From assembly GCF_002218195.1 (NCBI RefSeq), contig NZ_CP022336.1, forward strand, positions 1 through 64,000: 64,000 nucleotides of DNA, given 5' to 3'. The notes below the pieces were generated by a model, which was not told the origin of the DNA, made no database searches, and worked only from the letters and a program-made list of their open reading frames with translations. A program made the position numbers and the translations under genes. This DNA comes from Sphingorhabdus sp. SMR4y. GTDB lineage: Bacteria; Pseudomonadota; Alphaproteobacteria; Sphingomonadales; Sphingomonadaceae. Shown one piece after another: positions 52,744 to 61,906 of the stretch (positions within the stretch are counted from its first letter, which is position 1; every line of letters begins with the position of its first letter).

Positions 52744-54870
52744 ATGACTGTAGTCACCATTTCAATTCTATGTGGTTTTATAGCCATATTATATGGCTTT
52801 ATCACCAGCCGTCAGGTGCTCAATGCACCGGCTGGCAACGAAAAAATGCAATCCATTGCCGGCGCGATCCAGGAAGGCGCTCAAGCTTATCTGAACCGCC
52901 AGTATCGCGCGATCGGCCTCGTCGGCATCGTCGTCGCGGTTCTGGTCTTCATCTTTCTCGGTCCGGTTTCCACAGTAGGCTTTCTGCTCGGTGCCATTCT
53001 TTCCGGTGTCGCGGGCTATATCGGCATGAATATTTCGGTTCGCGCCAATGTCCGCACGGCACAGGGAGCCAGCGAAAGCCTGCAAACCGGTCTTACCGTC
53101 GCATTCCGCGCCGGTGCGGTGACCGGCATGCTGGTGGCCGGCCTCGCTTTGCTGGCGATCTCCATTTTCTTCTACGTGCTGACAACCCAGATGGGCATGG
53201 CAGCCAATGACCGCACGGTCATCGACGCGCTGGTCGCTCTGGCCTTTGGCGCTTCGCTGATCTCGATCTTCGCGCGTCTCGGCGGCGGTATCTTTACCAA
53301 GGCCGCCGACGTTGGCGCCGATCTGGTCGGCAAGGTGGAAGCGGGCATCCCCGAGGATGATCCGCGCAACCCTGCGACGATCGCGGACAATGTTGGTGAC
53401 AATGTCGGCGATTGTGCCGGCATGGCGGCCGACCTGTTCGAGACCTATGTCGTGACGGTCGGTGCGACGATGGTGCTGCTGGCACTGTTGTTCGGCGATC
53501 TGGTCGGCAGCGCGATGCTTTATGACCTGATGTCCCTGCCGCTGATTGTCGGCGGTGTCTGCATCCTGACATCGATCATCGGCACTTATATGGTCCGTCT
53601 CGGTAACGGCACGAACATCATGGGCGCGCTCTACAAGGGCTTCATCACCACCGCAGTGCTGTCGATCCCGGCGATCTATTATGTCACAATGCGTACGCTG
53701 GGTGACATGGATACGCCAATCGGTGTCGCGCTGGACGGCAGTGGCGGTTTCACCGGCATGGCGCTGTTCTGGTCGATGATGGTTGGTCTGGCTGTTACCG
53801 GCCTGATCATCTGGATCACCGAATATTATACCGGTACGGAATATCGTCCGGTGCGGTCGATCGCCAAATCGTCGGAAACCGGCCATGGCACGAACGTGAT
53901 CCAGGGACTGGCAATTTCGATGGAAGCAACGGCCTTGCCGACTTTGGTCATCGTTGTCGGCATAGTCGTCGCTTTTCAGCTCGCCGGCCTGATCGGTATC
54001 GCTTTTGCGGCAACCTCGATGCTGGCGCTTGCCGGTATGGTTGTGGCGCTGGACGCTTATGGTCCGGTAACCGATAACGCGGGCGGCATTGCCGAAATGT
54101 CCGGCCTTGATGAAAGCGTGCGGGAAAAAACCGATGCGCTGGATGCTGTTGGCAACACCACAAAGGCTGTTACCAAAGGCTATGCCATCGGCTCTGCCGG
54201 TCTGGCCGCACTGGTGCTGTTTTCGGCTTATACCGCTGATCTGAAGGAATTTTTCCCGAACCTTGAAGTCAGCTTCAGCCTTGAAAATCCCTATGTGATC
54301 GTCGGCCTGCTGCTCGGCGCGCTTCTGCCCTATCTCTTCGGAGCGATGGGCATGACCGCCGTGGGACGGGCTGCGGGTGACGTGGTGAAAGACGTTCGCG
54401 CACAGTTCGCTGCTGACAAGGGCATCATGGATGGCACATCGCGTCCCGACTATGCCCGGACCGTGGATCTGGTGACCAAGGCTGCGATCAAGGAAATGAT
54501 CCTGCCATCGCTGCTGCCGGTTCTCGCGCCGATCGTGGTCTATTTCGTGATCACCGCGGTTGCAGGGCAGGCCAACGGCTTTGCCGCTCTTGGCGCCTTG
54601 CTGCTCGGCGTGATTGTCTCCGGTCTGTTTGTTGCCCTGTCGATGACAGCGGGTGGCGGTGCCTGGGACAATGCCAAGAAATATATCGAGGACGGCAATC
54701 ACGGCGGCAAGGGTTCCGAAGCCCATAAAGCTGCTGTGACTGGCGATACCGTGGGCGATCCGTACAAGGATACCGCGGGCCCCGCCGTCAATCCGATGAT
54801 CAAGATCACCAACATCGTCGCATTGCTGCTGCTGGCAGCGCTCTTTGCGGCGCAGGGCGGCGTTCACTAG
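52744..54870 (+). CDS. hppA: Membrane-bound proton-translocating pyrophosphatase, K+-independent type
   Basis: The 708-residue product has about 16 membrane helices. The PPi/Mg2+-binding motif DVGADLVGK is at 189-197, followed by [20 protein letters not shown] with its conserved Asp residues; a second acidic motif [16 protein letters not shown] is near 437-452. At the position that separates the two subclasses it has GNTTKA (470-475) with Lys474, the mark of K+-independent H+-pyrophosphatases (K+-dependent ones have Ala). The enzyme couples hydrolysis of pyrophosphate to proton transport. A strong terminator follows at once. Confidence 0.96.
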   Translation: MTVVTISILCGFIAILYGFITSRQVLNAPAGNEKMQSIAGAIQEGAQAYLNRQYRAIGLVGIVVAVLVFIFLGPVSTVGFLLGAILSGVAGYIGMNISVRANVRTAQGASESLQTGLTVAFRAGAVTGMLVAGLALLAISIFFYVLTTQMGMAANDRTVIDALVALAFGASLISIFARLGGGIFTKAADVGADLVGKVEAGIPEDDPRNPATIADNVGDNVGDCAGMAADLFETYVVTVGATMVLLALLFGDLVGSAMLYDLMSLPLIVGGVCILTSIIGTYMVRLGNGTNIMGALYKGFITTAVLSIPAIYYVTMRTLGDMDTPIGVALDGSGGFTGMALFWSMMVGLAVTGLIIWITEYYTGTEYRPVRSIAKSSETGHGTNVIQGLAISMEATALPTLVIVVGIVVAFQLAGLIGIAFAATSMLALAGMVVALDAYGPVTDNAGGIAEMSGLDESVREKTDALDAVGNTTKAVTKGYAIGSAGLAALVLFSAYTADLKEFFPNLEVSFSLENPYVIVGLLLGALLPYLFGAMGMTAVGRAAGDVVKDVRAQFAADKGIMDGTSRPDYARTVDLVTKAAIKEMILPSLLPVLAPIVVYFVITAVAGQANGFAALGALLLGVIVSGLFVALSMTAGGGAWDNAKKYIEDGNHGGKGSEAHKAAVTGDTVGDPYKDTAGPAVNPMIKITNIVALLLLAALFAAQGGVH

Positions 54871-54898
54871 AATCCGCGCCAGCCGGTGCAGAAACAGA

Positions 54899-54929
54899 CC
54901 CCGCCGGAAGCGATTCCGGCGGGGTTTTT
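54899..54929 (+). terminator. Rho-independent terminator of hppA
   Basis: A perfect 11-bp stem (CCCCGCCGGAA / TTCCGGCGGGG) with a GCGA loop is followed by TTTTT. It lies 29 bases after the hppA stop codon. Confidence 0.95.
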
Positions 54930-55037
54930 CATGGCCCGGCCCGGTCAATTCCGGACGCGACAGCGTTAATAAGATTTTACCCCTTTTGCGCTAGCCCGAT
55001 CAGCGAAAGCGAAAATGATGCGGATAAGGCGATCTCG

Positions 55038-56255
55038 ATGGATTTGAGCGGGTTTCATAGGAAGGACGACTGGGAAATCCAGGCCGACGGCTTTGCCAAT
55101 GGTCTGCCCTTGTCCGAGTTCGCGGGACAATGGCTGCCGGTGTCCGGGATCGATGCCGATCTGGTCGAGGCCTGGAGCGATCTGGCCGGGCAGGCCAGCG
55201 AACCGAATATATTTTATGAGCACTGGTTTCTGCGTCCGTCGCTGGCGCATCTCGACCATCATCGCGACCTGAAGCTGTTTCTGCTCTGGGCCGGTGAGCC
55301 CCGCCACTCCCAATTGCTGGGTCTGTTGCCGCTCGCTCCGGAAAAGCCATATGGCCGCTGGCCGGTACCCTTTGTGCAAAACTGGATGCATCACAATTGC
55401 TTTCTCGGGACACCGCTGGTCCGCAAGGGGCTTGAATCAATCTTCTGGGAAAAGCTGCTCGGCGCACTGGACGAAAGCGAGTGGCCGGGGTTCCTGCATA
55501 TTAAGGGAATGACCATAAACGGCCCGCTGGACAAAGCCTTGCGGGCGGTGTGTCAAGGCTGGGAACGGCGCTGCGATCTGGTGCATAGCGAGGCAAGGGC
55601 GCTGCTTGAGGGCGACGTCACGGCAGACGAATATTACCGGACGAACATCCGCAAGAAGAAACGCAAGGAACTGCTCCGCATAAAACGCCGGCTGGGCGAG
55701 ATTGGCGAGTTGCAATTCGGCTGCCATCGGGACGGGGACAATCTTGACGCATGGATTGACGAATTTCTCGCGCTGGAACGCAAGGGGTGGAAAGGCAAGA
55801 CCGGTTCTGCGCTCGACTGCACCGATGCGACGCGTGAATTTTTCCGCAGCGCCGTCCACGGTGCCGCACAGAGCGGGCAGCTGGAGCGACGGGATATGCG
55901 TCTCGATGGACAGCCGATCACGATGCTGGTCAGCTTCCGCTCGGGCCGCGGTGGCTTCGGATTCAAAACCGCTTTTGATGAGGAATATTCAAACTATTCG
56001 CCCGGAGTGCAGTTGCAGATTGAAAATCTCGCATGCCTCGACAGCGAGACTCTCGACTGGGTCGATAGCTGTGCCTCCGAAGGCCACCCGATGATCGATG
56101 GCCTGTGGGTTGATCGCCGTCATATCGGCCGCTTCTCCATTGAACCGAAGGGGCTTGTCGACCGCGCTGTCTTCCGCGGCGTGAGACTGGGCGAGCGAAT
56201 GATGGGCAAGATCAGGAAGCGCGTGATTTTCGATCCGGCAGAGGAGCAGTCATGA
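55038..56255 (+). CDS. GNAT/FemAB-type N-acyltransferase (CelD/BcsL-like)
   Basis: The product has 405 residues. The C-terminal half carries the pattern of the BioF2-like acetyltransferase domain (PF13480): YRTNIRKKKRKELLRIKRRL, then LERKGWKGKTGSAL, and GGFGFKTAFDEEYSNYSPGVQL, which is the typical core of this group. Such proteins act in polysaccharide or lipid modification, or transfer aminoacyl/acyl groups. The substrate here is unknown. The next gene overlaps it by 4 bases, suggesting a shared task with the cupin-like protein. Confidence 0.82.
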   Translation: MDLSGFHRKDDWEIQADGFANGLPLSEFAGQWLPVSGIDADLVEAWSDLAGQASEPNIFYEHWFLRPSLAHLDHHRDLKLFLLWAGEPRHSQLLGLLPLAPEKPYGRWPVPFVQNWMHHNCFLGTPLVRKGLESIFWEKLLGALDESEWPGFLHIKGMTINGPLDKALRAVCQGWERRCDLVHSEARALLEGDVTADEYYRTNIRKKKRKELLRIKRRLGEIGELQFGCHRDGDNLDAWIDEFLALERKGWKGKTGSALDCTDATREFFRSAVHGAAQSGQLERRDMRLDGQPITMLVSFRSGRGGFGFKTAFDEEYSNYSPGVQLQIENLACLDSETLDWVDSCASEGHPMIDGLWVDRRHIGRFSIEPKGLVDRAVFRGVRLGERMMGKIRKRVIFDPAEEQS

Positions 56256-57124
56256 ACCAGATTTCTCACAGAAACAGTTTCCGGTCACCGGTTTTCGGTG
56301 CGGATATGCGGCGGCAATTCGAGGCCTGCTATCCCGAACAGGCGCAGCTTTTTGATCATGACATGCTCTCGCACGATCTGTTGACGCTCGATGCGCTGGC
56401 GAAACTGGGTGAGGCGCTGCCGCAGGCGAGTGTCGAATATAACCCCGGCGATCTGCCGGTCGGCATCAGGCCGGAGGATGTGCCAGACAATGGCATGTCC
56501 ATCGGCGACACGATCCGGATGATCGACAAGTCGGCGAGCTGGGCGGTGCTCAAGAATATCGAGCAGATGCCGGAATATGAAGAATTGCTGCTTTCGCTGC
56601 TGGCGGAGATCCGGCCGATACTGGAGGCCAAGACCGGCCAGATGCTCAAGCCCCAAGGCTATATCTTCGTGTCTTCGCCGGATGCGGTGACGCCTTATCA
56701 TTTCGATCCGGAACATAATATCCTGCTGCAATTGCGCGGCGCAAAATGGATGACCACTTTCCCGGCCGGAAACGCCCGCTTTGCTGCTGACGAGATCCAC
56801 GAGGGCTATCATTGCGGCGGCCACCGCAATCTGGTCTGGCAGGATGATTTCGAGGCCGAGGGCACGCGCCACCATCTGACGCCCGGCAAGGCTATTTTCG
56901 TGCCGGTCATGGCGCCGCATCATGTGCAGAACGGGCCGGAGCCGAGCATCTCGCTATCGATCACCTGGCGCAGCGACTGGAGCTTTGAAGAGGCCGACGC
57001 ACGGGCGTTCAATGGCTGGTTGCGCAAGCGGGGGATCACGCCGCGGGCACCGGGGCGCTTTCCGGCGCGGAACCGGGCGAAGGCGCTGGCGTGGCGGGTG
57101 TTGCGGAAGATATCGGGGCAATAA
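56252..57124 (+). CDS. Cupin-like/JmjC-type Fe(II) oxygenase-fold protein
   Basis: The 290-residue product has the metal-binding motif YHFDPEHN (His150, Asp152) and a distal His in VMAPHHVQNG (His223 or 224), spaced like the HxD...H triad of 2-oxoglutarate-dependent oxygenases and the cupin_8 group. The helical N-terminal part is about 130 residues. Overlap with the acyltransferase gene suggests the pair modifies one substrate. Which molecule is hydroxylated, if any, is not known. Confidence 0.75.
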   Translation: MNQISHRNSFRSPVFGADMRRQFEACYPEQAQLFDHDMLSHDLLTLDALAKLGEALPQASVEYNPGDLPVGIRPEDVPDNGMSIGDTIRMIDKSASWAVLKNIEQMPEYEELLLSLLAEIRPILEAKTGQMLKPQGYIFVSSPDAVTPYHFDPEHNILLQLRGAKWMTTFPAGNARFAADEIHEGYHCGGHRNLVWQDDFEAEGTRHHLTPGKAIFVPVMAPHHVQNGPEPSISLSITWRSDWSFEEADARAFNGWLRKRGITPRAPGRFPARNRAKALAWRVLRKISGQ

Positions 57125-57301
57125 GCTCAGCAACAGGCGCTTCTCTAAGGAGGGGGCTTAGGGACGGCCACGACTTAAGGGAAATCCATTCCAAAAAATC
57201 CGGGCGATTTGAATTTCGGGGAGCGAAGCTGGTCGGGGCAGAGGATTCCCATCCCCTTCACCCCGAAACCATCCCACTTGACATTCCCCCCGCCGCCGTC
57301 A

Positions 57302-57329
57302 CTCTCTCCTGCAAAACAGGGAGAGAGAA
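57302..57329. repeat. Imperfect hairpin overlapping a ribosome binding site
   Basis: CTCTCTCCTG and CAGGGAGAGAG pair with one bulge around a CAAAA loop. The right arm contains the GGGAGAG ribosome binding site of the gene starting at 57331, so the hairpin could limit its translation. Confidence 0.4.
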
Positions 57330-57330
57330 G

Positions 57331-57831
57331 ATGGCCACCAGCATCGCCGCAGCGCCGATCAGCATGGACGCCTTTATCGAGAGGCAGGCGCGGGGGGATG
57401 CGGTGGTGAATATCGTGCTGGCCGGCGGGATCAATTACTGGCTGACCCGTGATCTGCCTTTTGTTCCTGCAACGCTGCCCTTTGGCGATTCCGCGCCCAG
57501 TCTGGGTGGAACATTGATTGCCATAGCCGTGCTGATGAGCCTGATGCTGACCTTGATCGTCTATCCGATCACCGTGGCGCAACGCAAATCGGGCAAGGTC
57601 GCGCCCGGGCTGGCTGCGGACTTCCGGGTCGGGACTGCACCATTTGTGCTGGCGTTCAAACATCTGGCGATGACATTGATCCCAGCCTTTCTGATCGTGA
57701 TGGTGCTGCAGGGTGCGGGGCCTGAGCTGCGCTTCACGCCGATGGCTTTTTCCGCTATCGTGACAATCATCGCTGGGCTACTGGCCTATTTCATGTCGAA
57801 GAGCACGACGCGGGCGGCGCTGGCTCCATGA
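57331..57831 (+). CDS. Small integral membrane protein of unknown function
   Basis: The ATG at 57331 has GGGAGAG just upstream; the open frame extends to 57091, but that part overlaps the previous gene and looks non-coding. The 166-residue product has about four membrane segments, including GTLIAIAVLMSLMLTLIVY and FSAIVTIIAGLLAYFMS. No family is recognised. It overlaps the ABM gene downstream by 4 bases, so they are co-translated. Confidence 0.65.
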   Translation: MATSIAAAPISMDAFIERQARGDAVVNIVLAGGINYWLTRDLPFVPATLPFGDSAPSLGGTLIAIAVLMSLMLTLIVYPITVAQRKSGKVAPGLAADFRVGTAPFVLAFKHLAMTLIPAFLIVMVLQGAGPELRFTPMAFSAIVTIIAGLLAYFMSKSTTRAALAP

Positions 57832-58139
57832 TCATTATCACCGCATCGATCTCCACCCTCTTTGTCGCCAGTTCGGACGAGATCATTGCGCTATGCGCCG
57901 AGCATAGCGCCCGGTCCCGCGCGGAACCGGGCTGCATATCGCACCATATTCACGTTGATTGCGAAGACCCGACGCGCCTGTTCTACCACGAGCAATGGCA
58001 GGACGAAGCCGCCGTCGCCGCGCATTTCGCACTGCCGGAATCGCGGGAGTTCGTCAGACGCCTGACCGCGCTGGTCGGCGAACGGCCGGAGATGCAGATA
58101 TATCGGGCCGACCCGGTTTCGATGGCGGACTTGTCGTGA
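57828..58139 (+). CDS. ABM-domain (antibiotic biosynthesis monooxygenase) protein
   Basis: The 103-residue product has the YgiN/ABM ferredoxin-like fold: EIIALCAEHSARSRAEPGCI, then DPTRLFYHEQWQDEAAVAAH. Members include quinol monooxygenases that work without cofactors and IsdG-type haem degraders. The strand-helix pattern and length fit; the catalytic residues cannot be assigned with confidence. It overlaps the preceding membrane protein gene by 4 bases. Confidence 0.85.
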   Translation: MIIITASISTLFVASSDEIIALCAEHSARSRAEPGCISHHIHVDCEDPTRLFYHEQWQDEAAVAAHFALPESREFVRRLTALVGERPEMQIYRADPVSMADLS

Positions 58140-58148
58140 AATGAGTTG

Positions 58149-58218
58149 CGTTCGTGGTGAGCTTGTCGAACCACGCCTATCGTCGAGAAGTGCCCTTCGA
58201 CAAGTTCAGGGCTAACGG
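58149..58218. repeat. Extragenic palindromic (REP-like) pair
   Basis: CGTTCGTGGTGAGCTTGTCG followed by AACCAC, and an inverted partner TTCGACAAGTTCAGGGCTAA about 20 bases later. The element sits between the ABM gene and the TonB-dependent receptor, which converge. It is the same family as the pair near 61.27 kb. Confidence 0.75.
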
Positions 58219-58268
58219 CATTCACCGAGCACCACCATCGGCAAGCCTCAATTGGCTTTCCGCGCCCC

Positions 58269-60788
58269 CTAGAACTGTTTGCGGAAATCGATCTCGACAT
58301 AGCGTCCGACCGGATCGAGATAGCCTTGCTGATAGCTTAGCGGGATCAGGCCGCTGTCATCGCGGACGGTCTGGATATCATTGAAAATATTGTCGATCTT
58401 GAAGGCGATACGGCTGCCCTTCAGAAACGGAATTTTCTCGGTCAGATTGCCGCGGTCGTCGAGGTTTATGAACATCCGCAGGTTGAGCGTGGTCAGGTCG
58501 GAGAAGCGCAGGTCCGAACCGGTGAGGCCGCCGTCGACACGGGTTGCGGTCTGGTGCTCGCCGCTAAGTCGGAAGCCGATGCCATCGTTGAACCAGCCGC
58601 CGTTGATCTCGAACTCGTGCCGCGGGCTGCCGCCGGTCGAGCCGGTGGCTGAACCGTTCAGCAGGTCGAGCTCGTCAACGCCGTCGCGGATCTTGATCCT
58701 GTCCTCCAGACGGATGGTGTGAAAGGCGGAAAGTTGCCAGCGCCCGCCGCTGGGCCGGCCACCTGCGCCGCGGCCACCGCGCGGTGCTGCGGGACGCGCT
58801 TCCGTATTGCCTTCGGGCGCCGCGCCTTCTGCCGGCTTTTCGCCTTGCGGTCCGCCTTGCGGAGCGCTTCCGCCAGCCGGCCGTGCTGCCCGGTCCCCTC
58901 TGCCCGGGCCGCCGCCACGCTGCTGGCCAAAGCGTTTGGAAAAATCGATTCCATAGCGGATGCGCTCGCTGCTGACGTTGGCGTAGCTGACCGGCCTCTG
59001 GTCAATTGCGACCAGGCGTCCGCTGGCATCGCGGGTCACGCGGTCGGGAAAGGCCGCTTCGATTTCCGGGGTCAGCAGCGGGAAGCTGGAGGCGACATTG
59101 TCGCTGCTGTTGCGGAAATATTCGCCGAGAAAGGTGAAACCGTCCAGCCACTCGGGCCGGTAATTGACGGCCAGCTTGATATCCCGCTGTTTCTCCGCCG
59201 GCAGCGACAGATTGCCGCCGGTAGTGATCGAGGCCAGCACGGTTTCGCCGTTGGTGAAGTCGAAGATATTGACATTGGGCGTGATAATCAGCGGATTGCC
59301 GAGCTGGGCAATGGTTGGCGCGGCGTCCTCGCCAATGGCAGAGGCGGAGAAGACCAGTCCGTCCAGCGGTTCCCAGTTCACCCCGAAGCCGAATTCGACC
59401 AGACCGCCGAAATCGGACAGCTCGGAATAGCCGAAATTACCGTTGATCGACAATTTTCCGATCGCTTCCACGACGTCGATATTCTCGTCGGCCAGCGGGA
59501 TGTCGATGTTGATCCCGGTGCTGATTTCATCGCGGCTGAGGTCGGTTGTCGTGGCAATTCCGCCGCGCGTTTCCCGGCTGTCCAGATCTTCACGATTATA
59601 GCCGGCACGGATCGTAGTGGTGACGGCACCGGAAGGTAGAACCAGCAAGGTGCCCGAGAGGGTGGCGAGATTGTTGATCGTCTGGTCGACAACCTTCGCG
59701 GTGTCGGTGACAGGTGCCCCGAGCAAGGGGCCGAAGCTGACCGCCAGCGGATCGACCGTACCGGCGTCAATGGCCGCCTGCAGCGCGCTGATGTCACCGG
59801 ACCGATCGGTATCGGTGTTGACCTGGGTGCGGGTGTAATCGCTGGTCAGCGACCAGCGCCAGTCGCTCAGCATGCCGTTCAGGGTCAGGCCGGCCTGCGC
59901 GGTGTTGGTTTCCTGCACCCGGCGCAAGGGGCCATATTCGGTGAAATAGCGGAACAGCGGGTCGCCGGCGACGTCTAGCGTGCCGCCGGGCAGGCCCTGC
60001 AGGCCGCGCGACTTGTCATAGACATAACCGCCGTTCAGCGACAGCGACATGCCATTGTCGAACGACCGGCTGTAATTGGCATTGAGTTCCACATTGTCGG
60101 AGGGTGCGGCCAGCGTGCGGAAATCGCCGAGATTGACCAGTTCGCCGGCCGCATCCTGCACGATGTCGCGTTCGCTTTCGGTGATCGCAGTATTATTCTG
60201 CCATTCCAGGTTGATATTGACGCGGCTGTTCCTGCCGATGCGGGTGATCGTGCTCTCCACTTCCGAACGGCCCTGTGCCCCTTGCGTGGGAACGCCATAT
60301 TCCGCCGAGACGCTGACGCCGGTATAATTGTCCTTGAGCACGAAATTGATCACGCGCTGGTCGGGGCGATAGCCATATTGCAGCGCCAGTTCTTCGGGGA
60401 AAACCTGAACCGTGCGGATCGCTTCGGGTGGCAGGTCGCGGATCTCGCGGAAACCGGACGTGCGCTGGCCGTTGATCAGAACGACCGGCCGGCCGCTGCC
60501 GCGTCCCCGGCTGGAGGTGGTCTGCGAGGAAATCGCCTCGAGCAGGTCCTGCACCGATGACACGCCATAGCTTGCGATATCCTCTTCGCTCAGTTCGACG
60601 ACGGGCGGTATCTCGGTGACGACCGCTCCGCGCGGACGCTCGGCGATGACGACAATTTCTTCGTCGGCATAGTCCGTTTCCGTATCGGAAATTTGCGCGC
60701 TGGCAGGGGCCGGCAGCCACAGGCTTGCCAGGACAAGGGGGGAGGCGGCGAGGAGAGATTTGGGGGAGGAGATCATCTTGGGGCTCAT
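58269..60788 (-). CDS. TonB-dependent receptor with a Gly/Pro-rich insertion
   Basis: The product has 839 residues. A signal peptide (ending PASAQ) is followed by a TonB-box-like EEIVVIAERP, a plug domain (VSSVQDLLEAISSQTTSSRG, VVLINGQR) and a 22-strand-type barrel ending in FRKQF with the C-terminal Phe. An insertion rich in Gly, Pro, Arg and Ala lies at about residues 638-700 (QRGGGPGRGDRAARPAGG and further), unusual in a barrel. No neighbour gives the substrate. It converges on the ABM gene through the REP-like pair. Confidence 0.9.
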   Translation of the reverse strand: MSPKMISSPKSLLAASPLVLASLWLPAPASAQISDTETDYADEEIVVIAERPRGAVVTEIPPVVELSEEDIASYGVSSVQDLLEAISSQTTSSRGRGSGRPVVLINGQRTSGFREIRDLPPEAIRTVQVFPEELALQYGYRPDQRVINFVLKDNYTGVSVSAEYGVPTQGAQGRSEVESTITRIGRNSRVNINLEWQNNTAITESERDIVQDAAGELVNLGDFRTLAAPSDNVELNANYSRSFDNGMSLSLNGGYVYDKSRGLQGLPGGTLDVAGDPLFRYFTEYGPLRRVQETNTAQAGLTLNGMLSDWRWSLTSDYTRTQVNTDTDRSGDISALQAAIDAGTVDPLAVSFGPLLGAPVTDTAKVVDQTINNLATLSGTLLVLPSGAVTTTIRAGYNREDLDSRETRGGIATTTDLSRDEISTGINIDIPLADENIDVVEAIGKLSINGNFGYSELSDFGGLVEFGFGVNWEPLDGLVFSASAIGEDAAPTIAQLGNPLIITPNVNIFDFTNGETVLASITTGGNLSLPAEKQRDIKLAVNYRPEWLDGFTFLGEYFRNSSDNVASSFPLLTPEIEAAFPDRVTRDASGRLVAIDQRPVSYANVSSERIRYGIDFSKRFGQQRGGGPGRGDRAARPAGGSAPQGGPQGEKPAEGAAPEGNTEARPAAPRGGRGAGGRPSGGRWQLSAFHTIRLEDRIKIRDGVDELDLLNGSATGSTGGSPRHEFEINGGWFNDGIGFRLSGEHQTATRVDGGLTGSDLRFSDLTTLNLRMFINLDDRGNLTEKIPFLKGSRIAFKIDNIFNDIQTVRDDSGLIPLSYQQGYLDPVGRYVEIDFRKQF

Positions 60789-61006
60789 AGCTTTTACATA
60801 GGGGGATTGAATATGTCCGAAGTGCCATGGGCTCTCCGCTAATGGTATAATTTCTTTGTATTAAATTGTCGCAAGTGAAACGTCATGCCGTGACAATCTT
60901 TATCCCATGGCCTGATGCAGCTAATCCTTCCCTTTTTGCACATTTGTCGTTATGGCGCACTGCAACACGCGGCTCTGCCGCAACATTAGGGAAAATGTAC
61001 CGCCAT

Positions 61007-61225
61007 ATGGCAAAAGAAGAACTGCTAGAAATGAAGGGGATGGTTCGCGAACTGCTCCCCAACGCCATGTTCCGGGTCGAACTGGAAAACGGCCACGAAA
61101 TTTTGGGCCACACCGCCGGCAAGATGCGCAAGAACCGCATTCGCGTGCTGGTCGGCGACGAAGTGCTCGTCGAACTCACGCCCTATGATCTGACCAAGGG
61201 TCGCATCACCTATCGTTTCAAATGA
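61007..61225 (+). CDS. infA: Translation initiation factor IF-1
   Basis: The ATG at 61007 gives 72 residues, exactly the family length; an ATG at 60995 would add four. The whole S1-like OB fold is conserved ([54 protein letters not shown]). IF-1 binds the ribosomal A site during start. The neighbours maf and the RNase fit the usual alphaproteobacterial order infA-maf-rng. Confidence 0.97.
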   Translation: MAKEELLEMKGMVRELLPNAMFRVELENGHEILGHTAGKMRKNRIRVLVGDEVLVELTPYDLTKGRITYRFK

Positions 61226-61232
61226 TGGTATG

Positions 61233-61316
61233 CCGTTCGTCCTGAGCCTGTCGAAGGACAGCTGTCGGCAGGCGGCATATTGTGGCGCAAGGCTTCGACA
61301 AGCTCAGCCCGAACGG
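61233..61316. repeat. Extragenic palindromic (REP-like) pair between infA and maf
   Basis: CCGTTCGTCCTGAGCCTGTC (61233-) and the inverted GCTTCGACAAGCTCAGCCCG (61292-) are near inverse complements, about 32 bases apart. Same family as the element at 58149. The pair lies inside a run of genes in the same direction. Confidence 0.8.
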
Positions 61317-61336
61317 TTTAGAGGATATTGTTTTCG

Positions 61337-61906
61337 ATGAAACTGGTCCTTGCCTCCTCGAGCCCCCGCCGTCTGGAACTGCTCGGTCGTCTGGGCGCCA
61401 CGCCGGACCGGATCATCTCTCCCGATATCGACGAAACACCGCGCAGGGGCGAATTGCCGCGCAACTATGTCGTGCGCATGGCGCAGGAGAAGGCTGCTGC
61501 AGTCGAACGGGCTGATGGTGAAATTCTGCTCGCGGGCGATACCACGGTTGCCGTGGGGCGCCGGATATTGGGGCAGGCCGGTGATGCAGCCGAGCAGCGC
61601 AAATTTCTGCAACTGGTCAGCGGGCGGCGCCATCATGTGATGTCGGCGGTCTGCGTGATCGCGGCCGACGGCATGGTGCGCACGAAATTGTCGGATAGTA
61701 TTGTCAAATTCAAGCGCTTCGAGACCCATGAGATCGAAGCCTATATCGCCACCGGCGAAGGGCAGGGCAAGGCCGGCGGCTATGCGATCCAGGGCACGGC
61801 AGAAGCCTTTGTCACCTGGATGGCGGGCAGCTACAGCGGCGTCATGGGTCTGCCTCTATATGAAACCCGCAACCTGTTGATCAGCGCGGGTTATCCCCTT
61901 GGCTGA
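61337..61906 (+). CDS. maf: Maf-family nucleoside triphosphate pyrophosphatase
   Basis: The ATG at 61337 gives 189 residues. The N-terminal LVLASSSPRRLELL, the acidic LLAGDTTVAVGRRILG and the C-terminal AGGYAIQGTAEAF motifs are all typical. Maf hydrolyses dTTP/UTP or modified nucleotides. It overlaps the RNase gene by 8 bases. Confidence 0.94.
   Translation: MKLVLASSSPRRLELLGRLGATPDRIISPDIDETPRRGELPRNYVVRMAQEKAAAVERADGEILLAGDTTVAVGRRILGQAGDAAEQRKFLQLVSGRRHHVMSAVCVIAADGMVRTKLSDSIVKFKRFETHEIEAYIATGEGQGKAGGYAIQGTAEAFVTWMAGSYSGVMGLPLYETRNLLISAGYPLG

Noticed and set aside
52789-54948. 719-residue minus-strand open frame opposite hppA
   Set aside because: It is His/Arg/Gln-rich without any motif and covers an unmistakable pyrophosphatase gene.
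60866-61006. Longer infA start
   Set aside because: IF-1 has a strict length of about 72 residues, which the ATG at 61007 gives exactly.
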